NCBI RefSeq assembly: GCF_904424705.1
Contig: NZ_CAJGBF010000005.1
Span: forward strand, 124,001 to 188,000
Source of the DNA: Rossellomorea arthrocnemi
GTDB taxonomy: Bacteria; Bacillota; Bacilli; Bacillales; Bacillaceae_B
Reading direction: 5' to 3'
DNA: 64,000 nucleotides
This document shows, one piece after another, positions 1 to 9,328 of this stretch; position 1 is the stretch's first letter, and the number at the start of each line of letters is the position of its first letter. A model generated the notes under the pieces. That model was not told where the DNA came from. It did not search any database and saw only the letters and a list, made by a program, of their open reading frames with translations. A program made the translations under genes and the position numbers.

Positions 1-408
1 CTTTATGCTGCCATTATCCTCTTTTTCTGTTCCCTTATATTTTGGACCATTTCAGATGAAGGCGAATATCGAAAACTCGTTATGACGCAAGGTGTAGTCT
101 TAATTATTTTACTACTGGAACAACTTACCTATATACCCTTGTCGCTCTTTTTTTCACTTGAATGGTATTCTTCCCCATTATCGCTCGGAGTCATAACCCA
201 GTATGCTACCTCCAATACATATATAATTTATTTAATGGGAAGCTTTTCACTCTTTAAGGCTTGGGTATTTTTCATTCAATATAAAGGACTCAAACGATTA
301 ACCGGTCAGAAAAATTGGATTATCTGGTTGGTGATCTTCCTTACTAACCTTTTCATCTGGTCTTTAAATGCCTTATTGGCTTATCTAAGTATTTCAACTC
401 TACTCTAA
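1..408 (+). CDS. Membrane protein, YknW/Yip1-like (5' partial)
   Basis: The reading frame is open from the first base of the window, so the start lies upstream. The visible 135 residues hold about four hydrophobic segments separated by short loops and end 23 bases before the next gene. In B. subtilis yknW (a Yip1-family membrane protein) precedes the membrane fusion gene yknX, and a YknX-like protein follows here. Family membership is inferred from this order and the hydrophobic pattern, not from a recognisable motif. It could be another integral membrane partner of an ABC or efflux system. Confidence 0.5.
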   Translation, partial: LYAAIILFFCSLIFWTISDEGEYRKLVMTQGVVLIILLLEQLTYIPLSLFFSLEWYSSPLSLGVITQYATSNTYIIYLMGSFSLFKAWVFFIQYKGLKRLTGQKNWIIWLVIFLTNLFIWSLNALLAYLSISTLL

Positions 409-431
409 CTATCAAAAGGCTGTGAACATTT

Positions 432-1667
432 ATGAAAAAAAGGACCATTTTCTATACTACCCTCACTGTGTCGCTCCTTTTTATAGGTGCCAATACATAT
501 CTCATTGAAAAGGCGGACAGCAAGGTTGACCGGGAAGTCCGTGTCGCTGAATGGGAACCTGTCAACAAAGGGGATCTGGTAAAAGAATTGCCAAAACCGG
601 GTGTCGTTGCTTCCGAAGAAGAAAACTACATCTATTTCAATGACGAATTCGGTTCATTCAAAAAGTTTCTCGTCAAAGAAGGGGACCAGATCAAATCCGG
701 TACCCCCCTTTATGAATATGAAGTAACCGATCAATCCCAGCAAAAGAGCGTCCTGGAATCAGAGGCCGATCAACTGGAAGACGAGATCGACAATATCGAA
801 GACAACATTTCTGATCTTAAACGACTGGAGTCTTCCCTCCCATCAGGGTCGACTGACGACAAAGAAATTCCGATTGACGCCAGTGCCCTTCAATCGGAAT
901 ATGATTTAAAAAAAGAGATTGCCGCTAAAGAGCTGGAAATCGACCGCTTAGAGAGTCAAATTGATAATCTGGAGCGCCAAATCAAGGATATCGAATCCTA
1001 CGAAACAACCCTTACCGTCCAAAGCAGCGTGGAAGGAACCATCAAGGATCTATCCCATGCCATCGACAATCCATTGATCACGATTGCATCGCAGGCAACC
1101 GTTGTTACGGCGGACCTTACAGAAAAAGAAATCACGACGGTAGATGAAAACATGAACGCAACCGTTCAATCGGATATTGAGAAAAAAACACAAAAGGGGA
1201 CCGTCACCAAAGTGGCAACCCTGCCAAAAAACGATCCGCATATTCAAACGGATAGCCTGTACCCAATAGAAGTAAAACTTCAGGACCCCGAGAACGAACT
1301 GCTTCCAGGTCATCACGTCTTCTTATCCGTTATAACGGAAGAAATAAAGGGGGCATTCGTGGTCCCTGTGACGGCGATTGAAAAAGATCAACATTCAACA
1401 TACATTTGGGTTCTAACTTCAAAAGGCAGCGTTGAAAAACGTAAAGTTGAAACCGGCCTTGCAGTTGATGGGCAGCAGCAAATCAAGTCCGGGGTGAAAG
1501 AGGGAGAATACTATATCGTATATCCTGGTGATATCCCTGCATTACAACACGGAGCTACGTTCATTACGGCCCTTGATTGGGATAAAGTGAAGCTGAGAGA
1601 CTTGAAGAAATTCGATCGTCCGACGATTCTTGAAAATGTGTTGTTGGGGATCCTGGAACGGAAATAA
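432..1667 (+). CDS. Membrane fusion / periplasmic adaptor protein, YknX-like
   Basis: 411 residues. One N-terminal membrane anchor (about residues 4-24) is followed by an extracytoplasmic region: a lipoyl/barrel-sandwich half near 60-100, a long charged coiled coil near 105-195 rich in Leu-Glu-Asp heptads, then the second lipoyl half and beta-barrel domains. This is the architecture of HlyD/YknX-type adaptors that link an ABC exporter to the cell surface. No ABC ATPase or permease follows, so any partners must lie upstream of the window. The adjacent upstream gene is a membrane protein, as in yknWXYZ. The substrate is unknown. Confidence 0.75.
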   Translation: MKKRTIFYTTLTVSLLFIGANTYLIEKADSKVDREVRVAEWEPVNKGDLVKELPKPGVVASEEENYIYFNDEFGSFKKFLVKEGDQIKSGTPLYEYEVTDQSQQKSVLESEADQLEDEIDNIEDNISDLKRLESSLPSGSTDDKEIPIDASALQSEYDLKKEIAAKELEIDRLESQIDNLERQIKDIESYETTLTVQSSVEGTIKDLSHAIDNPLITIASQATVVTADLTEKEITTVDENMNATVQSDIEKKTQKGTVTKVATLPKNDPHIQTDSLYPIEVKLQDPENELLPGHHVFLSVITEEIKGAFVVPVTAIEKDQHSTYIWVLTSKGSVEKRKVETGLAVDGQQQIKSGVKEGEYYIVYPGDIPALQHGATFITALDWDKVKLRDLKKFDRPTILENVLLGILERK

Positions 1668-1684
1668 CATTACGCAGTATATGG

Positions 1685-1720
1685 AAAGCGTCCTTTCAAC
1701 GGAGAAAGGGCGCTTTTTTT
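1685..1720 (+). terminator. Rho-independent terminator after the adaptor gene
   Basis: AAAGCGTCCTTTC pairs with GAAAGGGCGCTTT across a short loop and is followed by a T-tract. It ends the efflux transcript before the opposite-strand gene. Confidence 0.85.
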
Positions 1721-1727
1721 AAAATAG

Positions 1728-2234
1728 TCATCCTTCATCATTCCCCCTCATCCTCTCATCGATTAAAAAGAAAATGACTGCGCAGCACATGGCTCCTGGT
1801 AAGACACCTGGGAAGATAAAATAAGTGAACGCCCCCATTCCAATATGTATGAGTCCAGAAATCCAAAGCCGCATAGAAGAAACCTTCATAGAAATATACT
1901 CAGCCATTAGTGAAACGGGTATGCCAAATAAAAAATTCCCGCCCATACTAAACAACAGCACCAATAATATAAATAGAGAAAACTCACCATCTACACGATA
2001 GGAATCCCCTTTTAACACGGACATAGCGAAATAGAAAATAAATAAGCCTGCCGTGAAACAGATGGAGGTATAAAAAGCGACTTTGATTTTCCTGTAACCA
2101 TCTTTCCATATCCCTTCTCTAATGGCTGGAACCAAAAAGATAACAAGCAGCAGTCCCAGTAATGCCATGACCTCTATTGGTGTATGAGAGACGAGTAAAA
2201 TAGTGATAAAAACCAACATTGAAAAAATGAACAT
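1728..2234 (-). CDS. Hypothetical integral membrane protein
   Basis: About 168 residues with roughly five hydrophobic segments: residues 1-20, 22-40, 55-75, 90-115 and a C-terminal pair. It ends in a short charged tail. I start it at the ATG preceded by AAAGGG at good spacing (2234); an upstream in-frame ATG at 2252 has no properly spaced ribosome site. It stands alone between a convergent efflux gene and the divergent phosphatase gene. I do not recognise a family, and nothing in it suggests an enzymatic motif. Confidence 0.6.
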   Translation of the reverse strand: MFIFSMLVFITILLVSHTPIEVMALLGLLLVIFLVPAIREGIWKDGYRKIKVAFYTSICFTAGLFIFYFAMSVLKGDSYRVDGEFSLFILLVLLFSMGGNFLFGIPVSLMAEYISMKVSSMRLWISGLIHIGMGAFTYFIFPGVLPGAMCCAVIFFLIDERMRGNDEG

Positions 2235-2401
2235 AACATTCCCTTTCATCATGTATGATCACAAACCTTTTTATTTCATTGTATAACACCTGATAAGTGG
2301 ACAACATGATCGATTACTGTTTTCTCCCATAAACTATACATACTCCTCCCCCTGCAACAAATACTAACAATCAACACGAACAAAAGGAGCGATTACCCAC
2401 C

Positions 2402-4018
2402 ATGAAAACACTCAAACGCCTTATCACCCTGACGATCCTCTTATCCCTACTCTCCTTCTCACTCCCCACCTCCTGCCTGCTCGCCGCGCCACCACCACCA
2501 AAAAACGTCATCCTCATGATCATGGACGGCACCAACTCCGACATCCTCACCCTGTCCCGCTGGTACCGAGGGACGGACCTCCAATTGGATAAAATTCTGG
2601 TAGGCGGAGTCCGGACCTATTCTGCCCAGTCAGCGATCACCGACTCCGCTGCTGCAGGGTCCGCCATGGCCTCGGGTATGAAGACGAAGGCTGATTACAT
2701 AGGCATGAACCCTGACGGCAGACCCGTATTGACGGTCCTTGAAGGAGCCAGGCTGTCCGGATACAAGACCGGAATCGTGTCCACCTCGCCCATCCAGCAC
2801 GCCACGCCCGCTGCCTTCACCTCCCACGCCTTGAACCGGGATGAATTCGGGGATATCGGGGAACAGCAGGTGTATCAAGGTCTCGACGTCGTGTTAGGGG
2901 GAGGGGCTGCGTGGTTAAAGCCCCAAGCCAAGGACCATACCAAAGACGACGACGGCATGCTGAAAACCAAGCAGGTCAGCCGTGAAGATGGAGAAAACCT
3001 GGTGAAGGAAATCAATTCTTCAAAATATGACATGGTTCTGAAGAGGGACGGACTTCTAAAACGGCCACCCACGTCCCCTAAGCTCTGGGGAGTATTCGCC
3101 GATGAAGACATTTCTTATGAATTGGACCGGAAGACATTAAAACCCGAGGAGCCATCCCTTGCAGAGATGACCAGAACAGCTATTGATCGACTTTCTCAAG
3201 GTGAGAAAGGATTCTTTCTCATGGTCGAAGGCAGCAAAGTAGACTGGGCGGCCCATAAAAACGATCCAGTAGGAATGATCAGTGAGGTTCTGAGCTTTGA
3301 CGATGCTGCCCGAGAGGCACTCGATTTTGCCCGGAAGGACGGGAATACCATGGTAGTTGCCGTGACGGATCACGGAAATAGCGGTTTGACCCTTGGCAAT
3401 CAGGGGACAAACGGTCATTACAAAACCCTGCCTGCCGGGAAATTTATTGAGCCCTTGAAGAAGGCAAAGCTTACCGTCAAAGGGGCCACCTCTCAGCTCA
3501 AAAAGGATCGATCGAATGTAAAAGAAGTCCTATCAAGCTATGGATTAGAAAACCTGAGTAAGAAGGAATATTGTGCGATGGAAGGCGCTGACAGTGTGGA
3601 GGACCTCGAAAGCGAGATGGTGAAACTGATGGCGAAACGGGCAAACCTGGGCTTTACCACTCACGGTCACACCGGCGAAGACGTCTTTTTATACGCGTAT
3701 GGGCCAGGTAAGCCGGTTGGACTGATCGAAAACACAGCTATTCCGAAGGTAATCTCTTCATACATGGGATTTTCACTTAAAACCGGTCCCTTCGCTTCCT
3801 GGTATGTGGACGGAGTGACATTTTACCGTGATAAGGGATATAAGGTTCAGGTTGAGGGACGGACCTCGAAAAATCCTGTGATGGTTGTGAAGCGTGGAGA
3901 TGAAGTGCTGCGTTTTCCGGAGAATAAGAACTTTTATTGGAGAAATGATGAAAAAGTGGGGTTGAAGAGCGTGAACGTGTATGACGGAGAGAGGTTTTAT
4001 GTGCATGTAGAGGAGTAG
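2402..4018 (+). CDS. Alkaline phosphatase, PhoA family, secreted
   Basis: 538 residues. A cleavable signal peptide (about 1-29, positively charged then hydrophobic, ending near LLAAP) directs export. Catalytic features are visible: the metal-binding Asp in MIMDGTN (residue 42), nucleophile Ser in TDSAAAGSA (82), H-A-T near 133-135, EGSKVDWAAH (Glu276, Asp281, His285), VTDHGNSG (Asp323, His324) and HGHTG (His421/423). It hydrolyses phosphate monoesters outside the cell using zinc and magnesium. AAAGGAG lies about 15 bases before the ATG. The coding sequence carries three copies of the dispersed GAGGGACGGACCTC motif (2568, 3043 with one mismatch, 3854) in three different reading frames. No Pho box was identified. 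Confidence 0.93.
   Translation: MKTLKRLITLTILLSLLSFSLPTSCLLAAPPPPKNVILMIMDGTNSDILTLSRWYRGTDLQLDKILVGGVRTYSAQSAITDSAAAGSAMASGMKTKADYIGMNPDGRPVLTVLEGARLSGYKTGIVSTSPIQHATPAAFTSHALNRDEFGDIGEQQVYQGLDVVLGGGAAWLKPQAKDHTKDDDGMLKTKQVSREDGENLVKEINSSKYDMVLKRDGLLKRPPTSPKLWGVFADEDISYELDRKTLKPEEPSLAEMTRTAIDRLSQGEKGFFLMVEGSKVDWAAHKNDPVGMISEVLSFDDAAREALDFARKDGNTMVVAVTDHGNSGLTLGNQGTNGHYKTLPAGKFIEPLKKAKLTVKGATSQLKKDRSNVKEVLSSYGLENLSKKEYCAMEGADSVEDLESEMVKLMAKRANLGFTTHGHTGEDVFLYAYGPGKPVGLIENTAIPKVISSYMGFSLKTGPFASWYVDGVTFYRDKGYKVQVEGRTSKNPVMVVKRGDEVLRFPENKNFYWRNDEKVGLKSVNVYDGERFYVHVEE
2568..2581 (+). repeat. Dispersed 14-mer GAGGGACGGACCTC (exact, inside phoA)
   Basis: Exact copy of the window-wide motif. It is read in the gene as R-G-T-D-L around residue 56. 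Further copies in the same gene lie at 3043-3056 (one mismatch) and 3854-3867 (exact). Confidence 0.9.
3854..3867 (+). repeat. Dispersed 14-mer GAGGGACGGACCTC (exact, inside phoA)
   Basis: Exact copy, here read as E-G-R-T-S near residue 485. It is in a different reading frame from the copies at 2568 and 3043. Confidence 0.9.
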
Positions 4019-4080
4019 GATGTTAATTTGGGAGGGATTGATTTCGCTGGTTTATTTATATTAGCGACTGCCCTCCCCCC

Positions 4081-4118
4081 GGTGCCAGGCACCAAATTCA
4101 GCATCTGTGCCAGGCACC
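4081..4118. repeat. Two GTGCCAGGCACC palindromes
   Basis: GGTGCCAGGCACC (4081-4093) and GTGCCAGGCACC (4107-4118) are perfect palindromes around a central A, spaced 26 bases apart in the 261-bp gap between phoA and ywqB. From memory, this palindrome is scattered through several Bacillus genomes; I cannot verify that here. No clear terminator is seen for phoA. Confidence 0.75.
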
Positions 4119-4279
4119 GCCACACCGCCCGCCACACCTCACCACAACCCCACTTCCTCCACACAATTCGACAAACTCCACACCCCCTTTCCACCACTTC
4201 TCCTACCCCATGTTCCTTTTCCCACTCCTTTTGCGTTATAATAAAAGAATGCGATTTTATAGATTGGAGAGGTTGGTTG

Positions 4280-5914
4280 ATGTCGATTCGTATTCAGGAG
4301 CTGAAGGATAAGTTACTTCCCATGAGTCAGTCGATACAGGGTGAGCTGGACCCGAATCAGGACGAGAGCAAGAATATCGTGTCCAAGGGCCTTCTGTTGT
4401 TCCGTCAGAATCAGGTTTCGAACGTAAAGGTCCGGGATGAAGAGGTGACGGCAGAGGTGCAGGATGTGACACCTGTGACCCTTGAACTGAACTTGTCATT
4501 TCCCCTTCTAAGCAAATGCTCGTGTCCTAAAGGTAGTTGGTGCCGGCATCAAATGGCGACCTTTTTTATGCTTTATAACAAGGTTGGAAGGGTCAGTGAG
4601 TGGATCCAGAATTGGCGGAGTCAGTCTCAGCCTGCGAATCAGGCATCACAGTCTCTGGATGATTTATTGAAGAAGCACGGTGCCCTCAAGAAAGCCAGTG
4701 ATCTATTGAACGAACGGAAAACACGGGGGAACACACCTGAGGAATGGTGGCAGTTCTTTGATTCTCTTCTTAAACAGGAAGATTTGGATCTACTTGAAAG
4801 ACAGCCCTATTTAATGGATGTCCTCGTGCAGAATATAACGAAGCGATTCATGAAGGATGCTCCCTTCGAACGGGAATGGAAACCTCTATATCAACTGTTT
4901 GCGACCCTTTACCTTTCGATTGAAATCGACCTGCATTTGCAAAAAAGGAATGTCGAACTGAGCCGTGAACAGTACAGCATGTATGATTTCCTGTTAGGCG
5001 AAATGGAAGACGCCGTAGAGAAGTTATCGATTCATGCCATGCCGTTCAGTTTCGATCCGTATATTGCTTTTTTGAAAAAACAGACGGTCACAATGAGTGA
5101 TTCTACTGAGAACAGTACGATGATGAAGGCTGAAGTGTACCGTTTCTTATGGTACTACTTGTTCAAGCAAAAGTCGTGGCGCCGTGAAGAGGTTGCCCGC
5201 CTGGAAGAACAGGGTGGACATGATCAGACCTTTTACAATGTCGCGATTCTTCATCAATATTTACTTCTTGAGGATTTAAATAAAGCAAGCGAAGTCGTGG
5301 ATGAACTTGGGACAGAGCTCGTTGCTTTCAGTGAGTTCTGGCTACGCAAATTTTTTGTCGGAAAGCGTTACGAAGTCGGATTCTTCCTGGTCCGGAATAT
5401 TCTGTCCAGGATGCCGGATCATCTTGAAACCCTGGATTATTATGAAGCGACCCGATTCGTACGCTGGTTCGTTCGGATTCTCCCGATGGATTGGCTGATG
5501 GAAAAGGACAGTTCCCTTGTGAATGAGCTCCTGCTCTCCATGCTTCCGTACAGCTTCTTCTCATACAATGAGTATCTCATCAGTGCAAAGGCTTACCGTG
5601 AATGGGTCGAATTGCAGAAATATATGAGCTACAGTATTGGAGAAATGGAAGGGATGGGTCTCAGGGATGTCACGAAGGAAGCACCCGAGCTCGCACTCCC
5701 CATCTATTATGCCGGCGTCATTTCAGCGATCGATCAGAAGAATCGTGACAGCTACAAGCTGGCCGTTCGCTATATGAAGAAAATCCGGACGATTTATAAA
5801 AAAACGAAGAAAACCGAAAAGTGGGATGTGTATCTCATCTATATACTTGATAAATACAAGCGATTACGCGCGTTCCAAGAAGAGTGCAGAAAGGGTAAGT
5901 TAATCGATGCTTAA
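4280..5914 (+). CDS. ywqB: SWIM zinc-finger protein, YwqB-like
   Basis: 544 residues. A SWIM-type zinc finger appears near residues 79-90 as KCSCPKGSWCRHQ (CxC then CxH); the rest is a long alpha-helical region without recognised catalytic residues. I start at the ATG at 4280 (MSIRIQEL) because GGAGAGG precedes it; the longer open frame upstream covers a low-quality Pro/His/Thr-rich stretch and the palindrome repeats. It overlaps the next gene (SNF2 helicase) by 8 bases, as in B. subtilis ywqB-ywqA, so the two are probably translationally coupled. SWIM domains bind DNA or proteins; the exact role is not known. Confidence 0.85.
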   Translation: MSIRIQELKDKLLPMSQSIQGELDPNQDESKNIVSKGLLLFRQNQVSNVKVRDEEVTAEVQDVTPVTLELNLSFPLLSKCSCPKGSWCRHQMATFFMLYNKVGRVSEWIQNWRSQSQPANQASQSLDDLLKKHGALKKASDLLNERKTRGNTPEEWWQFFDSLLKQEDLDLLERQPYLMDVLVQNITKRFMKDAPFEREWKPLYQLFATLYLSIEIDLHLQKRNVELSREQYSMYDFLLGEMEDAVEKLSIHAMPFSFDPYIAFLKKQTVTMSDSTENSTMMKAEVYRFLWYYLFKQKSWRREEVARLEEQGGHDQTFYNVAILHQYLLLEDLNKASEVVDELGTELVAFSEFWLRKFFVGKRYEVGFFLVRNILSRMPDHLETLDYYEATRFVRWFVRILPMDWLMEKDSSLVNELLLSMLPYSFFSYNEYLISAKAYREWVELQKYMSYSIGEMEGMGLRDVTKEAPELALPIYYAGVISAIDQKNRDSYKLAVRYMKKIRTIYKKTKKTEKWDVYLIYILDKYKRLRAFQEECRKGKLIDA

Positions 5915-8732
5915 ACTGTCTTCCGTTAAAATCAATGTCCACACAACTGAATATGAAGACCGATTCTTCATTACTGCGGAAAACGACGAAGGCGAGCAGC
6001 TCCCTCCAAAAGAATGGAAGGGTCAGCTGTTTCTTTGGCATGAAGAGAGCTACTACGGAACTCTAATAGAAGAATCAAACGATGGCGTTCCCGTGACCAG
6101 GTGGCAGTTCCTGACCTTGCTTGCAGGCGAGCATTTCAGCAGCATGATCCAATGGGACTGGGATGAAACCGGCCAGGCGTGCATTGCGATTGCTCCGGTC
6201 ATTTATGAAGCCGTGGAAGCCGGACGCTGGCTGCCGCGCTTTGAGGAATGGCAGGAAAAAGGACTGCAGTTTCACATCCCCGATGAAGTATGGTCGAACT
6301 TCAATGATGAGTTCTGGGAGGAAGAGATTCCTGATGGAGGTCCGTCCCTCAAAAATCTCACCGAAAATTGGTTTCAGGGTGCGTTGAATGAGGCGATGGC
6401 GGCCGGTGGATCAAGTGCGATGAAGCGGATCCAGAAGCTGAAGGAAAGTACGCTTACGTCTGAGGAGCTGGATGCGTATTTTGATGAGAGACGGTGGAGT
6501 GAGTGGATTTCAGGGGGAGATGAAGAGTTACCGTTCTCAATCGGCCTCCGCATAACAGAGCCCCTTGATGAAGATGAATCCTGGGAGCTTGAAACGATTT
6601 TACGAGACCGTAAGAAAACGAGCCGTATCATTTCCCTGGCTGAAGACACGGTCCCTCCTTCCTGGAAAAAGCATCTGCCGGGCGTATCGGATGAACAGGA
6701 ACGCTGGATGAAGATGTTGCCGATCCTCCGTGACGCGGACGGCTCCCTCCGCACCGCTCTTGGTGAGCACGATGCGTGGGACTTCCTATCTGTTCTAAGT
6801 GAAAAACTCATCGATCTGGATATTGAAATTCTCCTTCCATCATGGTGGGAAGCGATGAAGGACGCCCAGGTGCTCGTGAAAGCAAAGCTTAAAAACACGG
6901 ACACGAGCTATCGTAAATCCTTTGTGAGCTTAAATGCCATGCTCGATTTCGACTGGCGTCTTTCCATGAACGGCGTCAATTTGAACGAAGAGGACTTCAA
7001 CCAACTCGTTGAAAACCAGCGTCGTTTGGTGAAAATCCGCGGTCAGTGGATGAAGCTTGACCCTGCCATGATTCGCAGGATTCAACAGATGATGACGAAA
7101 GCGAAGCAGGAAGGGATCTCGATTCAGGATATGTTGGAACAGGAGCTTGTCCCCCGGGATTCCGATGAATCGGATCTTGACCCGGATGACGATGAGCATG
7201 ACCCTTATCAATACGCCAGAATTCAGCTCGAGCTCAACCGCTCTATGAAAAAAATGATCCATCAACTGACGAATGTATCATCGATTCCCCTCACGGAAAC
7301 GCCTGATACGTTTATCGGAGAGCTCCGTCCCTATCAGCAGCTGGGCATGAGCTGGATGCTCTTTTTACGAAAGTTCAGCTTTGGCGCTTGTCTTGCCGAT
7401 GACATGGGACTCGGTAAAACAGTTCAGCTGATCACATACCTTCAGCATGTGAAAGAAACCGAGAAACCGGAAACACCTTCCCTGATTGTTGCCCCTACCT
7501 CAGTTCTGGGAAACTGGCAGCGGGAGTTGGAGAAGTTCGCACCGGACTTGAAGGTTCATCTTCATTATGGACCTGCCCGGGCGAAAAGGGAGGCCTTTGC
7601 TGCTGAGATCAAAGGGGTCGATGTGGTTCTCACCTCATACGGTTTATCCCATATCGACTATGACGAGCTATCACTAGTCGAATGGACATCAATCTCCCTT
7701 GATGAGGCACAAAATATCAAGAATGCCAATACGAAGCAATCCCGTGCGATCCGCAAACTGAGCGGGAAGCACCATATTGCCTTAACGGGAACCCCGATGG
7801 AAAATCGGCTCTCGGAACTGTGGTCGATCTTTGATTTCCTTAACCACGGCTATCTCGGTGGATTCACCCAATACCAGAAAAATTATATTGCGCCCATCGA
7901 GAAAGACGAGAACGAAGAAAAAGTCAAAGAGCTTCAGGCCAAGATTAAACCATTCTTATTGCGTCGTACAAAAAAAGACCCTGAAGTGGAGTTGAACTTG
8001 CCTGAAAAGCTCGAGCAGAAAGAATATTGTCATCTGACTGCTGAGCAGGCTGCCCTTTATGAGCAGCTGGTGAAAGACACCCTCGCCAAAATTGAAACAC
8101 TGAGCGGGTTTGAGCGTAAAGGGTTAATCCTGCAAATGTTGAATCAGCTTAAGCAGCTTTGTAACCACCCTGCTCTCTATTTAAAAGAACCGGATCCTAA
8201 GTCGATCCTGTCACGCTCCGAAAAAATGCAGAAGCTGAAGGACATCGTGGAAACCGCTCTCGAATCCGGCGAAGCCTGTCTGATCTTCACCCAGTATATT
8301 TCCATGGGTGAAATGATCCAGGAAGTGATGAAGGAAGAGTTTGACGTAAGGGTCCCATTCTTGAACGGAAGCATGGCAAAAGGAAAAAGGGATGAGCTGG
8401 TGGAGAAATTCCAGAATGGCGAGTTCCCTGTCTTCCTGCTGTCATTGAAAGCCGGCGGGACAGGACTGAATCTGACCGCAGCCAACCATGTCGTCCACTA
8501 CGACCGCTGGTGGAACCCGGCAGTTGAAAATCAGGCCACCGACCGTGCCTATAGAATCGGCCAAAAACGGTTCGTCCACGTTCATAAGCTCGTATCATCA
8601 GGCACCCTGGAAGAAAAAATCGATGCCATGCTTATGAAAAAGCAGGCACTAAATGATGAAATCATCCGCAGTGACCAGTGGGTGACGGAATTGTCGGATC
8701 AGGACTTGGAATCGTTATTGGTGTTGGAATAG
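5907..8732 (+). CDS. ywqA: SNF2-family DEAD/DEAH helicase, YwqA-like
   Basis: 941 residues. An N-terminal bacterial SNF2-associated region (about 1-450) precedes the ATPase. Motif I is DDMGLGKTVQ near residue 498, motif II is the DEAQ box in SLDEAQNIK near 598, motif III includes LTGTPMEN, and motif VI includes QATDRAYRIGQ near 880. This is a double-stranded-DNA translocase of the SWI2/SNF2 type with a complete helicase core. The start overlaps the end of the SWIM protein gene, and the pair resembles the B. subtilis ywqBA unit. Substrate and phenotype are unknown; chromatin-like remodelling or repair roles are inference. Confidence 0.92.
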   Translation: MLKLSSVKINVHTTEYEDRFFITAENDEGEQLPPKEWKGQLFLWHEESYYGTLIEESNDGVPVTRWQFLTLLAGEHFSSMIQWDWDETGQACIAIAPVIYEAVEAGRWLPRFEEWQEKGLQFHIPDEVWSNFNDEFWEEEIPDGGPSLKNLTENWFQGALNEAMAAGGSSAMKRIQKLKESTLTSEELDAYFDERRWSEWISGGDEELPFSIGLRITEPLDEDESWELETILRDRKKTSRIISLAEDTVPPSWKKHLPGVSDEQERWMKMLPILRDADGSLRTALGEHDAWDFLSVLSEKLIDLDIEILLPSWWEAMKDAQVLVKAKLKNTDTSYRKSFVSLNAMLDFDWRLSMNGVNLNEEDFNQLVENQRRLVKIRGQWMKLDPAMIRRIQQMMTKAKQEGISIQDMLEQELVPRDSDESDLDPDDDEHDPYQYARIQLELNRSMKKMIHQLTNVSSIPLTETPDTFIGELRPYQQLGMSWMLFLRKFSFGACLADDMGLGKTVQLITYLQHVKETEKPETPSLIVAPTSVLGNWQRELEKFAPDLKVHLHYGPARAKREAFAAEIKGVDVVLTSYGLSHIDYDELSLVEWTSISLDEAQNIKNANTKQSRAIRKLSGKHHIALTGTPMENRLSELWSIFDFLNHGYLGGFTQYQKNYIAPIEKDENEEKVKELQAKIKPFLLRRTKKDPEVELNLPEKLEQKEYCHLTAEQAALYEQLVKDTLAKIETLSGFERKGLILQMLNQLKQLCNHPALYLKEPDPKSILSRSEKMQKLKDIVETALESGEACLIFTQYISMGEMIQEVMKEEFDVRVPFLNGSMAKGKRDELVEKFQNGEFPVFLLSLKAGGTGLNLTAANHVVHYDRWWNPAVENQATDRAYRIGQKRFVHVHKLVSSGTLEEKIDAMLMKKQALNDEIIRSDQWVTELSDQDLESLLVLE

Positions 8733-8743
8733 ATTTATTGATT

Positions 8744-8777
8744 TGCCTCTTTCCTTTCGTGGGAGAGGGGTTTTTTT
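8744..8777 (+). terminator. Terminator after ywqA
   Basis: CCTCTTTCC pairs with GGGAGAGG and is followed by a run of T, 12 bases after the stop codon. Confidence 0.75.
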
Positions 8778-8824
8778 AGTTGAGAAATGGTTTTATTTGG
8801 TAAACAACGCATAAAATTAAATAT

Positions 8825-8893
8825 TGACGCAATCACCTTTAGAAATGACGCAATTATGAAAAAAATGACGCAAATAATTGAATAATGACGCAA
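8825..8893. repeat. Phased TGACGCAA array, four units
   Basis: TGACGCAA occurs at 8825, 8846, 8866 and 8886, i.e. at 21, 20 and 20 bp steps, with unrelated AT-rich spacers. It lies in the otherwise empty 596-bp gap between ywqA and the small gene at 9329. The same word and spacing recur at 41228 and 52729. Apart from this array and the ywqA terminator I see nothing definite in 8733-9328. Confidence 0.85.
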
Positions 8894-9328
8894 TCAAGAT
8901 AACTCCATCCCAATCTTCCCTTCCATCAAACGTCAAAAACCGGTCATACACACCATTCCCCCAACCTTCTTGCCAAATTTACTTACAATCACCTCATAAT
9001 ATCAATATCTCTAACACCCCAGCCACAACTTCATCGTAAATCCTCTCACTATTATGCCCGGTCGGTTTTTCCGATATAATTGTAATAAGGTTTTGTTTTG
9101 CCACAAATCCAAAACCACGAAAAAAACGCCAGCCTCCCCAAAAGGAAACCAGCTCAAAATGAAGATAAAAAGGGGAATGAAACACTTACTTTATTCACTG
9201 CTACACATGTTTATGTCTAATGAGGCAAATTAGGGGATTCTTACGGGTGACCATTGGAATTTGAGACAGTGTACTTATAGGTTGGATGACGCGTATGGAA
9301 TGGATTCTCGTTGAGGCATGTTATAAAA

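Noticed and set aside
4028-4279. N-terminal extension of the SWIM protein frame
   Set aside because: Pro/His/Thr-rich, crosses palindromic repeats, no ribosome site; a good site lies before 4280.
8825-8893. CRISPR array
   Set aside because: Repeat word only 8 bases, spacing 20-21 bp, no cas genes in the window.
9177-9230. 17-codon frame with a GGGG-type site before it
   Set aside because: Too short and site too close to the start; no supporting context.
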